Shown one piece after another: positions 1 to 10,290 of a stretch of DNA of 64,000 nucleotides (its first letter is position 1; the number at the start of each line of letters is the position of its first letter). This DNA is from Symsagittifera roscoffensis (lineage: Eukaryota; Xenacoelomorpha; Acoela; Convolutidae): assembly GCF_963678635.1 (NCBI RefSeq), contig NC_087068.1, forward strand, positions 2,978,001-3,042,000. The letters run 5' to 3'. The notes beneath the pieces are model-generated. The model saw only the letters and a list, made by a program, of their open reading frames with translations. It did not search any database and was not told the DNA's origin. Made by a program: the position numbers and the translations under genes.

Positions 1-215
1 TGTTTTCTTGGTCCAATTTCCTCAAAATTTTCTCGACTATGGCAATATGTTCTATCTTTGTGCCCTTTGAGAGGACCAGAAAATCGTTGATGAAGGCATG
101 CGCATTAGGGATTTCTTTCAATATGGAATCTATTACCCGTTGAATTTCCGTCCCCATCGTGGTTAAGCCGTATAACCCCGTCTTGAATAGATACGCATGC
201 GTGGATTTTCCACTC
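1..215 (-). pseudogene. Reverse transcriptase fragment (Ty3/Gypsy), mutated active site
   Basis: The minus strand translates without stops for about 63 residues that match the palm region of a Ty3/Gypsy reverse transcriptase: LFKTGLYGLTTMG, then QRVIDSILKEIPNAHAF, then the catalytic box, then LSKGTKIEHI. The catalytic box reads F-I-N-D-F where active enzymes carry [YF]-x-D-D, so the first catalytic aspartate is Asn. Downstream in the element (toward lower coordinates) the gene leaves the window. Upstream, at about 215-300, a small direct duplication (gttaagtccat twice) and frame loss separate it from the protease part. Certain as a family call; non-functional. Confidence 0.8.
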
Positions 216-429
216 ACTAACAAAAAATTGCAATGGCAACTGTTAAGTCCATGTTAAGTCCATGGTTGTAACGTAGACCGTACCTATTTTCGTTCGCTGA
301 CTGTTTGGCCAATTGTATCCGTCAGTTCTTCAATATTTGGCAATTGTTACTTGTGTTTACGCTCGCACTTTATAAATGCTAAATCGCCCTACCCTGTTAA
401 ATAAATTGTAGAGTTGCTTACTAAAATGC

Positions 430-867
430 AGTTGCCTCTCATCGAACAGCTTATCTTCCTGTTGCTTTGCGTGCCCTTGGATGTTCAAAACATATCCTAC
501 GGCGGCTTGGACCAGCTGGAGACCCCGCTGTGGCATCAGATCTCGTGATCGTTGGTCTACAGCCCCCGATCACCTTGATGCATGTCTCTGCCGACCTCCC
601 ATTTGACGTCAATGTCACCTTCATCTTCCCCATGAGCTTCAACGAATTGTTTCCGCAATCACGGAGCTGGTCGTCATTCGGCCTCAGAGGTATTTTATTA
701 TCAACCGCTTTCCCCAGCGTTTTCCGCATTTCTCCGATGTTGAAGATCGAAATTGGCGAACCACTATCGATCCACGCCGTCGTCGTTCTCCCGAGGATTT
801 TGAATGCTAATTGTACCCCCACTACTTTAAATTTGCGCTCCTCCTTGTTTTTCTTAATCGACATCAT
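430..867 (-). pseudogene. Retropepsin-like aspartic protease fragment
   Basis: The minus-strand open stretch from 867 contains TTAWIDSGSPISIFN near residues 30-43, a retropepsin active-site loop of the D-S-G type preceded by a hydrophobic strand, as expected between gag and reverse transcriptase. The domain's C-terminal part appears to run into another frame near 540, so the reading frame is broken. It belongs with the reverse transcriptase fragment at 1-215. Identification rests on the DSG box and on position, not on a full-length match. Confidence 0.65.
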
Positions 868-1039
868 GTAGTCCTACGAGCTATCCGAATCCCAGCTACG
901 GGTTCGTAGTGGATGATTTTTTACCCTGCCGAAGAATCGTGCTGTGATGCCACGTCATGATGTTCCGCATATTGATCGTCCTCGTTCGTCTCGTTGCGGC
1001 AAAGTCCAACGCATCCGCGGTTGGCGCTTATCTTCCCGC

Positions 1040-1760
1040 GGCATGTCTGCTCACAGTGCTCTGTCTTTTTGCAAAAATAGCAAGTTGCGTTGCGAGCTCG
1101 ACATTTTGTAATGTGCTCCGTGGTAAAATTTGCTAGGTCGCAAATAAACCAACGTCTCTCCGCCCGTCCTATTTTGTTCCCTCGAAATGGACGCCTTGAA
1201 CACCGATGAAAAGGCCGTCAGAATCCTACTCAGATAGAACTAACGGACTCGGCTTTTTTTGAAAGGCACCTCCTGGCGCCGTATGTTTTCCCCTACCTTA
1301 ATTTTCCGCAACCTTGTGCACTTTGTCTGGTGTTTTTGTCGACCTGCATAATTCCGTTTGTACTTCGTTATCAGTCATGTTCACTATAAAGATGTCACGT
1401 TTTTTTCCGCCGTTCTAATGCGCCAAGACTGTATCTCGCCGCAAATCCGCTTAGCACCGATTGAAATTGTTCGAGCGACTCCCCTTCTTTCTGCTTCCGC
1501 GACAAAAGTTAGTAGGTTTCGAATGTTTCATTTCTCACCTTCTTAAAGAGTTCTTCAAATTTGTCGAGCATCCGAGAGTACCTAGTAGTAGCCAAATCCA
1601 AATGCGGTTTCCGGTTGTGGAGCTTGTCCTGGCCACGTTTTCCAAGGCATAGGTACAGGTTGGAAATGAGTGTTTTTTCCACGTCGACCCAATTTTTCTC
1701 CAACATCTCCGGTGGTAGCGCCGAGATTTGCGCGTTTGTCGATCCTTTTTGCAAAATAGA
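1040..1760 (-). pseudogene. Gag remnant with zinc knuckle
   Basis: The minus strand from 1754 to 1509 encodes about 80 residues of helical gag-like sequence (for example ATTRYSRMLDKFEELFKKV). A stop then interrupts it, and the matching continuation (LLSRKQKEGESLEQF, about 1508-1450) is visible before more stops. At about 1084-1043 the strand encodes C-YF-C-KKTE-H-CEQT-C, a perfect CCHC retroviral-type zinc knuckle for nucleic-acid binding. Order and orientation fit the protease and reverse transcriptase remnants that follow. Decayed by stops and frameshifts. Confidence 0.65.
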
Positions 1761-2165
1761 ACGACGTCAGGATAAACGTGTGCTTCGCAATCACGACGCA
1801 GGTGAATCGATTGATCCAATGTTCGCACAACATTGGAGGTTCCGCACGTTTGCTCTGCCAGAATGCCGTAATCCCCAGTGATTTTCTCCCTCCTCAAACG
1901 CCGTTCGCTGCTGGCTGCGCCATGTTGAAAACAAGTCTCTAGTAATATAATTTCCGAAAGTAACGATGTTATAAATAGACCATTTATTCTATACGAACTC
2001 AGACAGTCAACTGTTTGGGCACCACTGGAGAGTAACAACGCCGCTGGCAGGTATCGGCTATTGACCATCGAGGTCACTACCAAAACGGACTATAAACTGA
2101 ACTAAACATAAATATGTATATATATGACAGCGTCTGAGGTGATTTTAGTTCCAAAACATTCCTTT

Positions 2166-2316
2166 AAACAACAGAAGCAGTTTGAAACTTTGGACTGGAT
2201 CAAAATTTTTTGTTGGGAAGCTGCACGAGGCTTCTCTTCTCATAAAAAGAAGGAAGCGGTTTATTAGATAAGTAACTGAAAGTTCGGTAGGTTGTTTCAA
2301 ACTGCTTCTGCTGTTT
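2166..2316. repeat. Inverted repeat pair, 23-bp arms
   Basis: The 23 bases at 2166-2188 are the reverse complement of 2294-2316 with one mismatch (core CAGAAGCAGTTTGAAAC). The arms are 105 bases apart. The structure could be a short MITE or foldback element, but no flanking target duplication is obvious. Confidence 0.6.
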
Positions 2317-4047
2317 GCTGGATTTTTTTTGGCACTAAGAACATATCTCTGATTCCCTCTGGTTTAATGGCCATATGACGCCTCAAAAAAACTTTGTTAC
2401 GTTTTTTATTCAGCTATAGCTTAAAAATTAATTAACGATTATATGCCAAAGTTTCAATCGCAAACTTCCCTTGCTTGAAGAGAGAACGGCGGAAACGTGG
2501 AAAAGTCTTTGTTCTATTTATCGCTTGAAAACAGAAAGTTGCAACTTGTATGTCAAATTGCTGTATTTTCATTGCAGCTCCAATGAAGGCTTGCAAGGCT
2601 AGCGTGTCATCTGACGTTGATTGGTGGGACCTGCTTAGGCACGGTTAACTACAATGCTTTTTGCCACGTTCTCTGGCCGCCAAAAAAAATCATAAAAGGT
2701 CTGTCGATGACAGAGCAGCGGATGAAATTTTTTTATGGCATTTACAATCCTTGAGTAGATTATGTGTACGTGAATTTTAGTACAACACGTCTTTAAAGAT
2801 TGATGGGATTGAAAGAAAAGCTCGTTTTCATAAGAGATGCTTTAATTATTGCCAGAAAGCCATTGGTATGGTATTTGATTTGCGCATTTTGCAATCAAAT
2901 CATTATTTAGAGAAGCCATTTTTGAGAGAAGTTTGTTCATCGGCAAAAAAGAACTTTTCTATGATGATTATTCTCGACTAATTGCAAGGATAAAACGTAG
3001 TTTTACAGATATTTATAGTTTTATGTTCATGCTAATTAATCCCGAATTTATCCAGCTGCTTTTGCTCACCTTTACTTCAAATACTGTTAAAGGAACATCA
3101 CCCTTAATTGAAGTAAGAAAAAATTTGGTTTCTGTGAAATAGTCAAAAAAACCCAACAAGAAAAGGTACCATGACATTTCAGATGGAATTTCAACTGTTC
3201 TGGACCAAAAATGATGTCTATGCAAAGAACAGCGTTGAATTTTTGCGACCGGTAATTGCAAACAATTGCGATTAATACTGGGCAGTTCTAGACCCCGACC
3301 GATTCAACCCATGTAAAAATCATTTGAAGTTTTTAGTCAAATTGATAGGTAGAAAACCCTTAAGCCTGATGTGAATACGATTAAGCGTTGCAAGAATGAG
3401 GCCTTAAAAACAGATTCTGTTGAAAAAAAGTATTTAATTACTATTTTTTGTATCGGATATAAAAATCCAGAGCAAGAAAAAGTTAGTTGCCCTGAGTCGC
3501 ATTAATTGAGCTGGAGCTGTTTTTTTTTGGATAGGTTTTGACGTTATATAAAACCTTTTTTACAGGTTTTAATTTTACATTCAGAACAATTTTGCTGCCT
3601 CGAACCAAAACCGATGAAGATATGGACCGAAACTGCGAAATTAAATATATTTTTTGTAGTTTCGGAACAGTAAAACTGCGCAAAATTTCAGTTTTCAATT
3701 CAATTTTTAAGAACTTAGCTTGAACACCTCCCGGTTTTTTGGTTCGATATGTTGGCTTTCCTTCGAACAAAGGAAACGAACTTTTTCTAAACAAAGGAAA
3801 AAATCAAAGGAACAAAGGAACAAAGGAAAAAAAATTCTAAACCGCGAAAAAGTAATTGAGCCTGAACAAATTTTAAGACTTCTGAAAAAAACGAAAAAAA
3901 AATTGCGACCTATATACGAGTCTGAACAACCTTCACCGAATCTTAATAAATAGAAAAAGAAAATCGTTTTTTTTTGCTCGTTGAATTCAAAAAAAAATGA
4001 AATCAACTTCTGTCCTGTGTTTGTAAAATATTACTACGTGTTTTTAG
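2317..4047. other. Non-coding AT-rich DNA
   Basis: No exon, RNA gene or terminal-repeat structure could be supported in this stretch. Short open frames here are AT-rich, have no recognisable motifs and occur on both strands. The upstream exon(s) of the serine protease that starts at 4048 should lie here or further left, but no signal peptide or R-IVGG-like activation exon was recognised. Confidence 0.5.
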
Positions 4048-4424
4048 TTGTTACGGCCCGGCACTGTTTGTTTGGCCACCGTAACAAGTCGAGTGAACTC
4101 GAAGGAACAGGTGAGATCAGCGCCGGAACTACAAAGAAGGGATCCCACAATGCAGTTATTCGATCATTCGACCTTAAAGATGATACTGTTAAACATCAAA
4201 ACCCAAATGCTGACATCGCTGTTATTAACTTGTCTAGATCTTTCAAGTTTGGCAGGAAAATAAAAAGGATAGATCTTCCCTGGGAATCGAACCATGTGCC
4301 ATCGTACGGTGATCCTGTAAGTGCAGTTGGATGGGGAAAGGCATGTGGCTCGCCGGAAGAGAAGATGATTTTTAGGTGTACGCCTGGATTCCACGATCAG
4401 GATTTTGTGCCGTCGATACTCCAG
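4048..4424 (+). CDS. S1 serine protease, exon with catalytic His and Asp
   Basis: The exon opens after the acceptor TTTTTAG (ending 4047) with two bases finishing a split codon, then encodes VTARHCLFG, the catalytic-histidine box of trypsin/chymotrypsin-like (S1) proteases. TA-R-HC replaces the usual TA-A-HC. About 50 residues later NADIAVINL supplies the catalytic aspartate box (normally DIALL/DIAVI), followed by the VGWGKACGSP strand. The exon ends CTCCAG before a GT donor at 4425, exactly in phase 0. The next exon (4946) begins in the matching phase and restores the family's LQEV... junction. The product should be a secreted or lysosomal endopeptidase; the N-terminal propeptide exon was not found nearby. 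Strong as a family call; activity is unknown. Confidence 0.85.
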
Positions 4425-4945
4425 GTTTGAAACTAGCAATTGGTTCTGCAGCTGCTCCTTCTATGAAGGAAATGTTGCTTCTGAAATAGAGTATTTTTAA
4501 GGGATATTTTCAAGTGTTCTCAAATTCTTTTTTCTTTTTTTTTCTTTTTTTCTTCATATAAGTTTTTTTATGAGTTTTGCATAAGTTTTTGGAAAAATGC
4601 AAGTTAAAGATGAATATTTTTCCTTCAATTGTTAAATATACTGATTCATCTAAATGCTTTTTGGACAATTTCAATTTGCTTCCTCGTCTCTACCCATGGA
4701 TTCATTCATTGATTCCCTTTAATTGGATTTTTTTTAATACTTTCTCATTCGTCGAGCGGAAAATTCTGTTTATTTTTTATTTTTTGAGTGGGATTCTTTT
4801 CGAAATACTCCACACTGCTACGCATCGAAGACTGTGATTCGGAACGTCAACTCGGAGTTAAATCTTTCAGACATCTCAAATAACGAGCGAATTTTCTCAA
4901 TTGTCTACTTTTAGCTATCTTTTCTTTTTACAGCATGTGTTTTAG

Positions 4946-5111
4946 GAAGTCGATTTGGTTATCAAAAATGACAGTTGCATAAAAGATCAGTGGCACAACA
5001 CCTTCAGTGATGAGTACCAGGAGCTACGTCTCTGTGCGGGCTCAAAAGAGGGGGAGAACAAAGATACCTGTCAGGGGGACTCGGGGGGACCACTAGAGTG
5101 TTTGTCGAACG
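4946..5111 (+). CDS. S1 serine protease, exon with catalytic Ser (GDSGGP)
   Basis: The acceptor GTTTTAG (ending 4945) is followed by EVDLVIKNDSC, the strand after the Asp box in S1 proteases. After LRLCAGSKEGENKDTC comes QGDSGGPLECLSN with the catalytic serine. The residue six before that Ser is Thr (D-T-C-Q-G-D-S), not Asp, so a trypsin-like Lys/Arg preference cannot be assumed. The exon ends one base into a codon at 5111, before a consensus GTAAGT donor. Its start phase agrees with the exon at 4048-4424. An alternative acceptor 12 bases upstream (TTTTTACAG, ending 4933) would add four residues in the same frame. Confidence 0.87.
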
Positions 5112-6031
5112 GTAAGTAAACCTAAATTTTAGTTTGAGTTTCTAATCTAACGCCAAATTTCCGATGCTCCAAATATTTCTCCACTATAAGTGTCGTATCC
5201 TTTCAATAAGATTTGAAAATCTCCGTATTAATTTCTGGGGTATAAAACTGCAGATTGTGTTTTGTAGTATATTGTATATGTATGATTTCAACTCCTTTCT
5301 CTTACCTTTTTTTCGTTCCTTCCCTCAGGGATGCGGACGCCCCTTCCCTCAGGGATTCGACCCCCTGCCGACCCAAAGGGTCCCCCCCTTGGTACTTTTT
5401 CAGAAATCCATTTCTTGCCGACCGACCCTAAAATTTTTCTAAAGGCGCCTTCGGCGCCAACATATACTAACTTTGAGGGGGAACGCGCGCCAAAAAAAAC
5501 GCGAATTTTTTTGTCAAAATTTTTCAAAAAGTGCCCAAAACGGCTTTTTTGATTGACTGTTTTTTTCGAAATTTTGCCTGCGGCGCAGAAAATTTGGCCA
5601 AAATAGGGGCAAAACAGTGCTTTGAGAGAGCTCGGAAAATCAATTTGGTCAACCTAAAAAAAAAGGTCGTCAAATTTTCGATTTTTTTTGTTGAAAATCC
5701 GCCCCCCCCCCCTCGAGAAAATCCTAGATCCGTCCCTGGCTGGTGGTGTTTTTTTTTTATCATCGCCGGTTGTTATCTGAGTAACTCGCTTAACGTCAAA
5801 CTTTATTTGGCGGAGATGACCGAACTTAGGCTTTTGATCCAGTTTGATCATTCTAGTGGTGGCTCTTCTCTTATAACCGTTTCTCTTATAGTTAAAACGA
5901 AGAACTGTTCAGCGGTTGTTTTTATCTGCTGGCCAGTCATTTCTTATCCTTGGAATACACTCTGAACATTTTCCGCGGCTTGAAATTCCAGACGTTCTGT
6001 ATATTCCAGAGTTTTGTATTTTGTAGTAAGT
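5112..6031. repeat. Intron-like DNA with GC-rich low-complexity insert
   Basis: Within the presumed intron, about 5318-5480 contains a locally duplicated segment (CCTTCCCTCAGGGAT at two nearby sites) and C-runs. At 5701-5713 a C-run is followed by CTCGAGAAAATCCTAGATCC. The base composition changes abruptly from the AT-rich surroundings, which suggests one or more small inserted repeats of unknown class. The open frames across it are glycine or proline-rich by-products of the homopolymers. Confidence 0.35.
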
Positions 6032-6606
6032 CCCGCGGGTCGAGGTGCTCTTTTTATGATTCGATCGTCTCGACCAAAAATTGGTATGATTTGACCGTCT
6101 CGACCAAAAATTGGTATGATTTGACCATCTCGACCAAAAATTGGCATGATTTGACCGTCTCGACCAAAAACTGGTACGTTTCGACCGTCTCTCTTTTGAT
6201 TTTCAAACAACATGTGTTATCCTAATTTAAACGATATAATTTATGCTTTTCGGGTAACATTTGATGATGCTTTTTTTATCAGAACGAAATGATTAGAGTA
6301 TTTTGCATTTTAAACATTTTGAAGAGTTGAACTATTTTGGAGCTATTTTCCCATCTTTTGGAAGACTGGTTTGCAATTGAAAATTTTAAGAGGGTCAAAA
6401 ATGTTTGAAAGAAATTTTACTCTTTGACTCCAAATAACCGCGAGACAATCGAAGTGTTTCGACTCAGGTATGGTTTGACCGTGCTCGTGATATGCTTCAA
6501 ATTTGTGCTCGACCCAAACCCCTGTCTCGACTATTCTTTTTTGGTCGAGTATTGACATGTGCTGGACTTTGAAAATCGAAACATAAAAAAAGCACCTCGA
6601 CCCGGG
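6032..6606. mobile_element. MITE-like element with about 25-bp terminal inverted repeats
   Basis: The left end (from 6032, CGCGGGTCGAGGTGCTC, then T-rich, then ATG) is the reverse complement of the right end (about 6581-6606, CAT, then A-rich, then AGCACCTCGACCCGGG) apart from one or two differences. No transposase is encoded in the 575 bp, so it would be non-autonomous. A 30-bp tandem array lies just inside the left end, and related GTCTCGAC/GGTCGAG motifs recur near the right end. No target-site duplication was convincingly identified. Confidence 0.6.
6061..6190. repeat. 30-bp tandem repeat, about 4.3 copies
   Basis: Units start at 6061, 6091, 6121 and 6151 with a partial unit at 6181. Each contains GACCGTCTCGACCAAAAA and then TTGGTATGAT with one to four substitutions. 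They lie inside the MITE-like element next to its left inverted repeat. The repeats keep a frame open on both strands, which explains the repetitive peptide (FGRDGQII) on the minus strand; it is not a gene. Confidence 0.85.
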
Positions 6607-6677
6607 GTATGATCTAAACTACTACATATGGACTATAGTCTCCTAAGATAATGAATAAGGACCAACTGTTTTCAGAG

Positions 6678-6736
6678 CGTTAAATGATAGAAACAATTCG
6701 TATCAGTATACGATGAATATCTACGACTTTTATCAG
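6678..6736 (+). CDS. Possible further exon of the serine protease
   Basis: Between an acceptor (TTTTCAGAG, exon from 6678) and a strong donor (CAG/GTGAGT at 6737) lies a short open segment encoding LNDRNNSYQYTMNIYDFYQ. Its phase fits the one-base overhang of the exon ending at 5111. In S1 proteases GDSGGPL is normally followed by a variable loop and then a YYQ/FYL-type strand leading to G-[IV]-x-S-x-G, which this could be. A later open stretch at about 7469-7535 (VYFAGYQLGADCDC, then a TAA stop) could be the final exon, but the usual C-terminal helix is not recognisable. Inference from splice sites and phase only. Confidence 0.35.
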
Positions 6737-7722
6737 GTGAGTCAAGGGGCTTAGGAAGTTAGACTGTTGAGTGATACTGGTTGTCCAATCACAAATCAGG
6801 TTATTTAATGTCGTCAGTTGTATAATATCTGCATTTCAAAAGCTTATTTTACTTTTTCGATTAAATGTTTAATAATTAACTAACAACGAAATTTGTGATC
6901 ATATACTCTTTTTCTTTTTGTGCGCATAACGTAGTTCCGGATGCACTAACTATGGATTTTTTTTGAATTTTTCGACTCGAATTTTTAGCTCTGGAAATTC
7001 CTATTTCTTTTGTATTGCATGTTTATGTATGTCTTGATCAATGTCTGATAATTTTGAAATTCAAATTTTAAAAAAATCATGAATGAAAAATTTTGCCAAA
7101 ATTCAAAAGTTTGTTTCTTTTGCTATATCATTTGTGGAAGACAGGTCGTTATATTATTCAGGTCGTTTTTTAAGCATTGTAAATGCAGGAGCGTCCAACC
7201 CTCGGTGCTTTGAGTAAACCAATGTCTTTGTCAGTTGCTTTCGGTTACGAACACAACCTAATTTTTTTTAGAAATTAAGTAAGAAAAAAAATCAATTTTT
7301 TCGTTTATGGAAAAATACTTGTCATTCAACCTTCATATATGGAAAAACGTTTACCATAGAAATTTCATGCAATTTTTTGTACGTCTGGAATTGTATGGAA
7401 CTGTATGACAAGAAGTTTTTCATATATGGAAATTGTATGATAAGAAGTTTTGATCAATCCGGGGATAGTGTCTACTTTGCCGGATATCAATTAGGAGCTG
7501 ACTGTGATTGCGTTCCTGATTCAATAATTTTGTAAAGGTTCAAATTGCCAAAAATTGCCGGATGAAACAGCCACAAAATATAATATAATTTTAAAAAGAT
7601 GTATGAAGTTCCGTTTGTCGGGCAAACTTGCTCTATTAAGGTATAGACCGTTGCCTATTGACAGCAAATACGACCAAAAAAAAAAAGAATTTGAATTCAA
7701 AAAGATTCTTTAAAAAAAGTGA

Positions 7723-7922
7723 NNNNNNNNNNNNNNNNNNNNNNNNNNNNNNNNNNNNNNNNNNNNNNNNNNNNNNNNNNNNNNNNNNNNNNNNNNNNNN
7801 NNNNNNNNNNNNNNNNNNNNNNNNNNNNNNNNNNNNNNNNNNNNNNNNNNNNNNNNNNNNNNNNNNNNNNNNNNNNNNNNNNNNNNNNNNNNNNNNNNNN
7901 NNNNNNNNNNNNNNNNNNNNNN
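7723..7922. other. Assembly gap (200 N)
   Basis: Exactly 200 unknown bases. A round number suggests a placeholder of unknown true length. It may hide an exon or a repeat. Confidence 0.99.
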
Positions 7923-7928
7923 TTTCAG

Positions 7929-8072
7929 ATCATTACGAAGCTGGTAAATTCAAAGAATTGCGGACACCTCATGATCATCCGGCTCATCCTGCTCGTCTTG
8001 ATCTTCCTGCTCGTCCTGCTCGTCCTGATCTTTTTGCTCTTCCTGCTCGTCCTCCTGACTTTGACGAATCTC
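7929..8072 (+). CDS. Possible Pro/Arg-rich exon after the gap
   Basis: Directly after the gap, TTTCAG is followed by an open stretch that ends at a GTAATG donor-like site (8073). One frame encodes HYEAGKFKELRTPHDHP and then a PAR/PD-rich repeat produced by a 9-bp microsatellite (variants of CTCGTCCTG, about 7981-8055). It could be a low-complexity C-terminal exon of the protease gene upstream, or just a microsatellite. There is no recognisable domain. Confidence 0.2.
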
Positions 8073-8219
8073 TGGGTAATGATAGATCAAAAAAAGAAAA
8101 ACCGTTGACAAAAATAATTTGGAACATCAATGGAACTCACGAAGAGAATGAAAGCGCATCAAAAACACCACCCTGTTTTGCCCTGATGCTGTTAGCGACT
8201 TCTCGTTTTTAGTTTTATC

Positions 8220-9820
8220 TTCTTTCAAATCAAAGAGTGACGTCGAGTGACTTTTTGCTTGGGTTTTTATAGTTATCTTTTCACAGTGTTTAAATACACT
8301 TGCATCTACAGAATCAAAAAAGGAACTTTAAGCAATTAGAGAATACTACCAACAGAATGGCAAATCATTGTAGTTCATACACCCAGAGAGGCTTGATTAT
8401 GAGTTCAAAATATTGTGGTTATTGTAATAGAGCATACAATAAAGTCAGGTTTTCAGATAAATTGACAAAAATTATAAATTGACGATAAATCAAATGACAC
8501 AAAAAATAAAGGAAGCAAAACACCCAATACATTATTAATGCAATAGTCCTCGAAATTACATTGGTGTTGGTTTCACTTGAATCATTAAGTAGAGATTGAA
8601 GAACTTTTATTTATCTTAAGACCTGATTGAGTAATTACTTCTCATCCGTAGGCTGATAATTAATATTTTTTTAAAATCCAAGATTTTAATACAAACCTTT
8701 TCTCATTCGTCTTTTTGATTCCTTAAGTTCATTCAGAGTCCGGCTCAGCCAATTTTCCCCATAGGACGCGATTTGAGTGATAGGATAACATTGAGAAAAT
8801 GTCTACAAAATAATCAGTAATTTTTGGAAAGTTTGCCCCTCTAGGGAATTTTGGATGCACCTCACCTCTGCCTTCGTGAAAGAAAATCTTAAGCCAGTTG
8901 GTAGTTTTTTTTAGGTTTTAGTGATTTGGCGGATTATTCTTAGTCTTTTAAAATTCACTCACTTTGGTTTTTGTGTACGCTGGTGAACTAGTTCTTTCGT
9001 CTCTTTGGGCGATTATTTTTGTTGTCTGCGATTCACAGAGAATCTATGAAAGACTATTCAACCTGTCTGAGCAATGTCCGATTCTCTTACTTCCCCAATT
9101 CCAGACGAGTTATTTTGAGCAGCGAAGCTCGTTTTAGCGACTCAAGTTCTAGAATTTTCAAATGGTACCACTATTGCATTGCAGTCGAAATCGGTCAGGT
9201 GAAAAATCGTTCGTTCACCAATGAGTTAAATTGCAATGTAGTTTTAAATTCACATCAATGTGTCCTTATAATTATGTTTTTATTTCATATGATTAGCAGT
9301 AGAACGCATTAGCGTACTTTTACATCAAAACTTCATACAAATTGTTTTATACAACATGGGTATTTTTAGCAAGTTGAAGTTAACTTAAGGAAACTCATCC
9401 AAAACAAGATTTTCAAGCTTAAATTTTTAAATCTTTTTTTTTTATTATGCGCTGAATTTTTCTTCATGGACCTGTAAAAACTGTAGATGACACCTACTTA
9501 CAACAGTTCTTTTATCTACATAATATAGTTTCTTCGTGATAAGCTTCCTGGACAAAAATACGCTTGCGATTAGCAAGTGTTATTGAATCGGAAAATACAG
9601 TTTGCTTATCGTTTTAGCATTTGTTAAACGAAGTCACTTGAATCGCCGGACTCCATTCACGTTTAATCCTTTTGTGTGCTGCTATGCTCAAATTTTTGAA
9701 AATTTAAATTAATCTAGCGGTGTATTGCCACTACTGACAGTACTTTTAAGAAGGAATATCAGTACTCTGATATTGATTTAAAAAATCAAACTTCTTATCT
9801 TCTCCAGTAAACCTGCCCTA
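8220..9820. other. Non-coding AT-rich DNA
   Basis: No exon with convincing splice sites, no RNA gene and no repeat structure was recognised. Short open frames (about 60-100 codons) have no domain signature. Confidence 0.5.
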
Positions 9821-9823
9821 TAA

Positions 9824-9990
9824 AAAACGACTACGCCTGGGATGGTGGCAAAGGTTTTGGGTTCAAATCCAGGCAATTTTGTTTTTCAAAGACAAAATAT
9901 TCCGTTTTGAACAATTTTTCAGCCTGATTCTGTCTGATTATGTCTTGTCGGCCTAGCTTCAGCATCACAGAATTCTTTTCCCACAAAACA
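9824..9990 (+). repeat. Possible tRNA-derived SINE, copy 1
   Basis: CGCCTGGGATGGTGGCAAAG precedes a polymerase III B-box-like GGGTTCAAATCC (9859-9870), then a T-rich stretch and a CTGTCTGATTATGTC segment. A second similarly ordered block occurs at 10050-10290. No convincing A box or poly(A) tail is visible, so this is a tentative class assignment. Confidence 0.3.
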
Positions 9991-10049
9991 ATTAAATCAT
10001 ACAGTAGCTCGTCTCAAATCAAATTCAAATTTTATTAGTTTTTCTGGCA

Positions 10050-10290
10050 CGTACGTTTATAAGAAAAATGCTGCGCCTGAGGTAGTAAAGATCTTGTGTT
10101 CGAATCTGGCCACAACTTGTTTTTTTAATACAAAAGGGAAATTTTCTGTTTCAAAAACTGACGACTTGTTGGTTGTGTGTCTGTTTATGTTTGGTCTGAT
10201 TAGTTGCTTTGTGACGAAGTGCTGCACATATTTTTTGTTGTGTCTGAAAGAGTTATGATTTGTTATTGTAATTAGCAAACTTACTAAGTT
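10050..10290 (+). repeat. Possible tRNA-derived SINE, copy 2
   Basis: GCTGCGCCTGAGGTAGTAAA is followed by the B-box-like TGTTCGAATCTGG (about 10097-10109), a T-run and TCTGTTTATGTTTGGTCTGA, paralleling the copy at 9824. Similarity between copies is patchy, so they would be old. Confidence 0.3.

Larger units (their letters stand above)
1..2100 (-). mobile_element. Degenerate Ty3/Gypsy retroelement fragment
   Basis: Reading the minus strand from about 2000 down to 1 gives, in the canonical order, a gag-like segment (about 1754-1509), a CX2CX4HX4C zinc knuckle (about 1084-1043), a retropepsin segment with a DSG motif (about 867-451) and the middle of a reverse transcriptase (about 215-1). Every segment is in a different or interrupted frame, so this is a dead copy cut off by the window start. 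It is not closely similar to the giant elements at 19-64 kb, whose gag and protease sequences differ. A PBS-like TGGTGCCCAAACAG (minus strand, 2024-2011) could mark the end of a lost 5' LTR, but no LTR pair is visible here. Confidence 0.8.

Noticed and set aside
5524-5763. Glycine-rich protein on the minus strand (GFSRGGGG)
   Set aside because: Produced by a homopolymer C-run in a repeat; similar peptides in invertebrate predictions are usually repeat artefacts.
5944-6213. Repeat protein with FGRDGQII units
   Set aside because: Exactly the 30-bp tandem repeat read in an open frame; no start context, splice site or domain.
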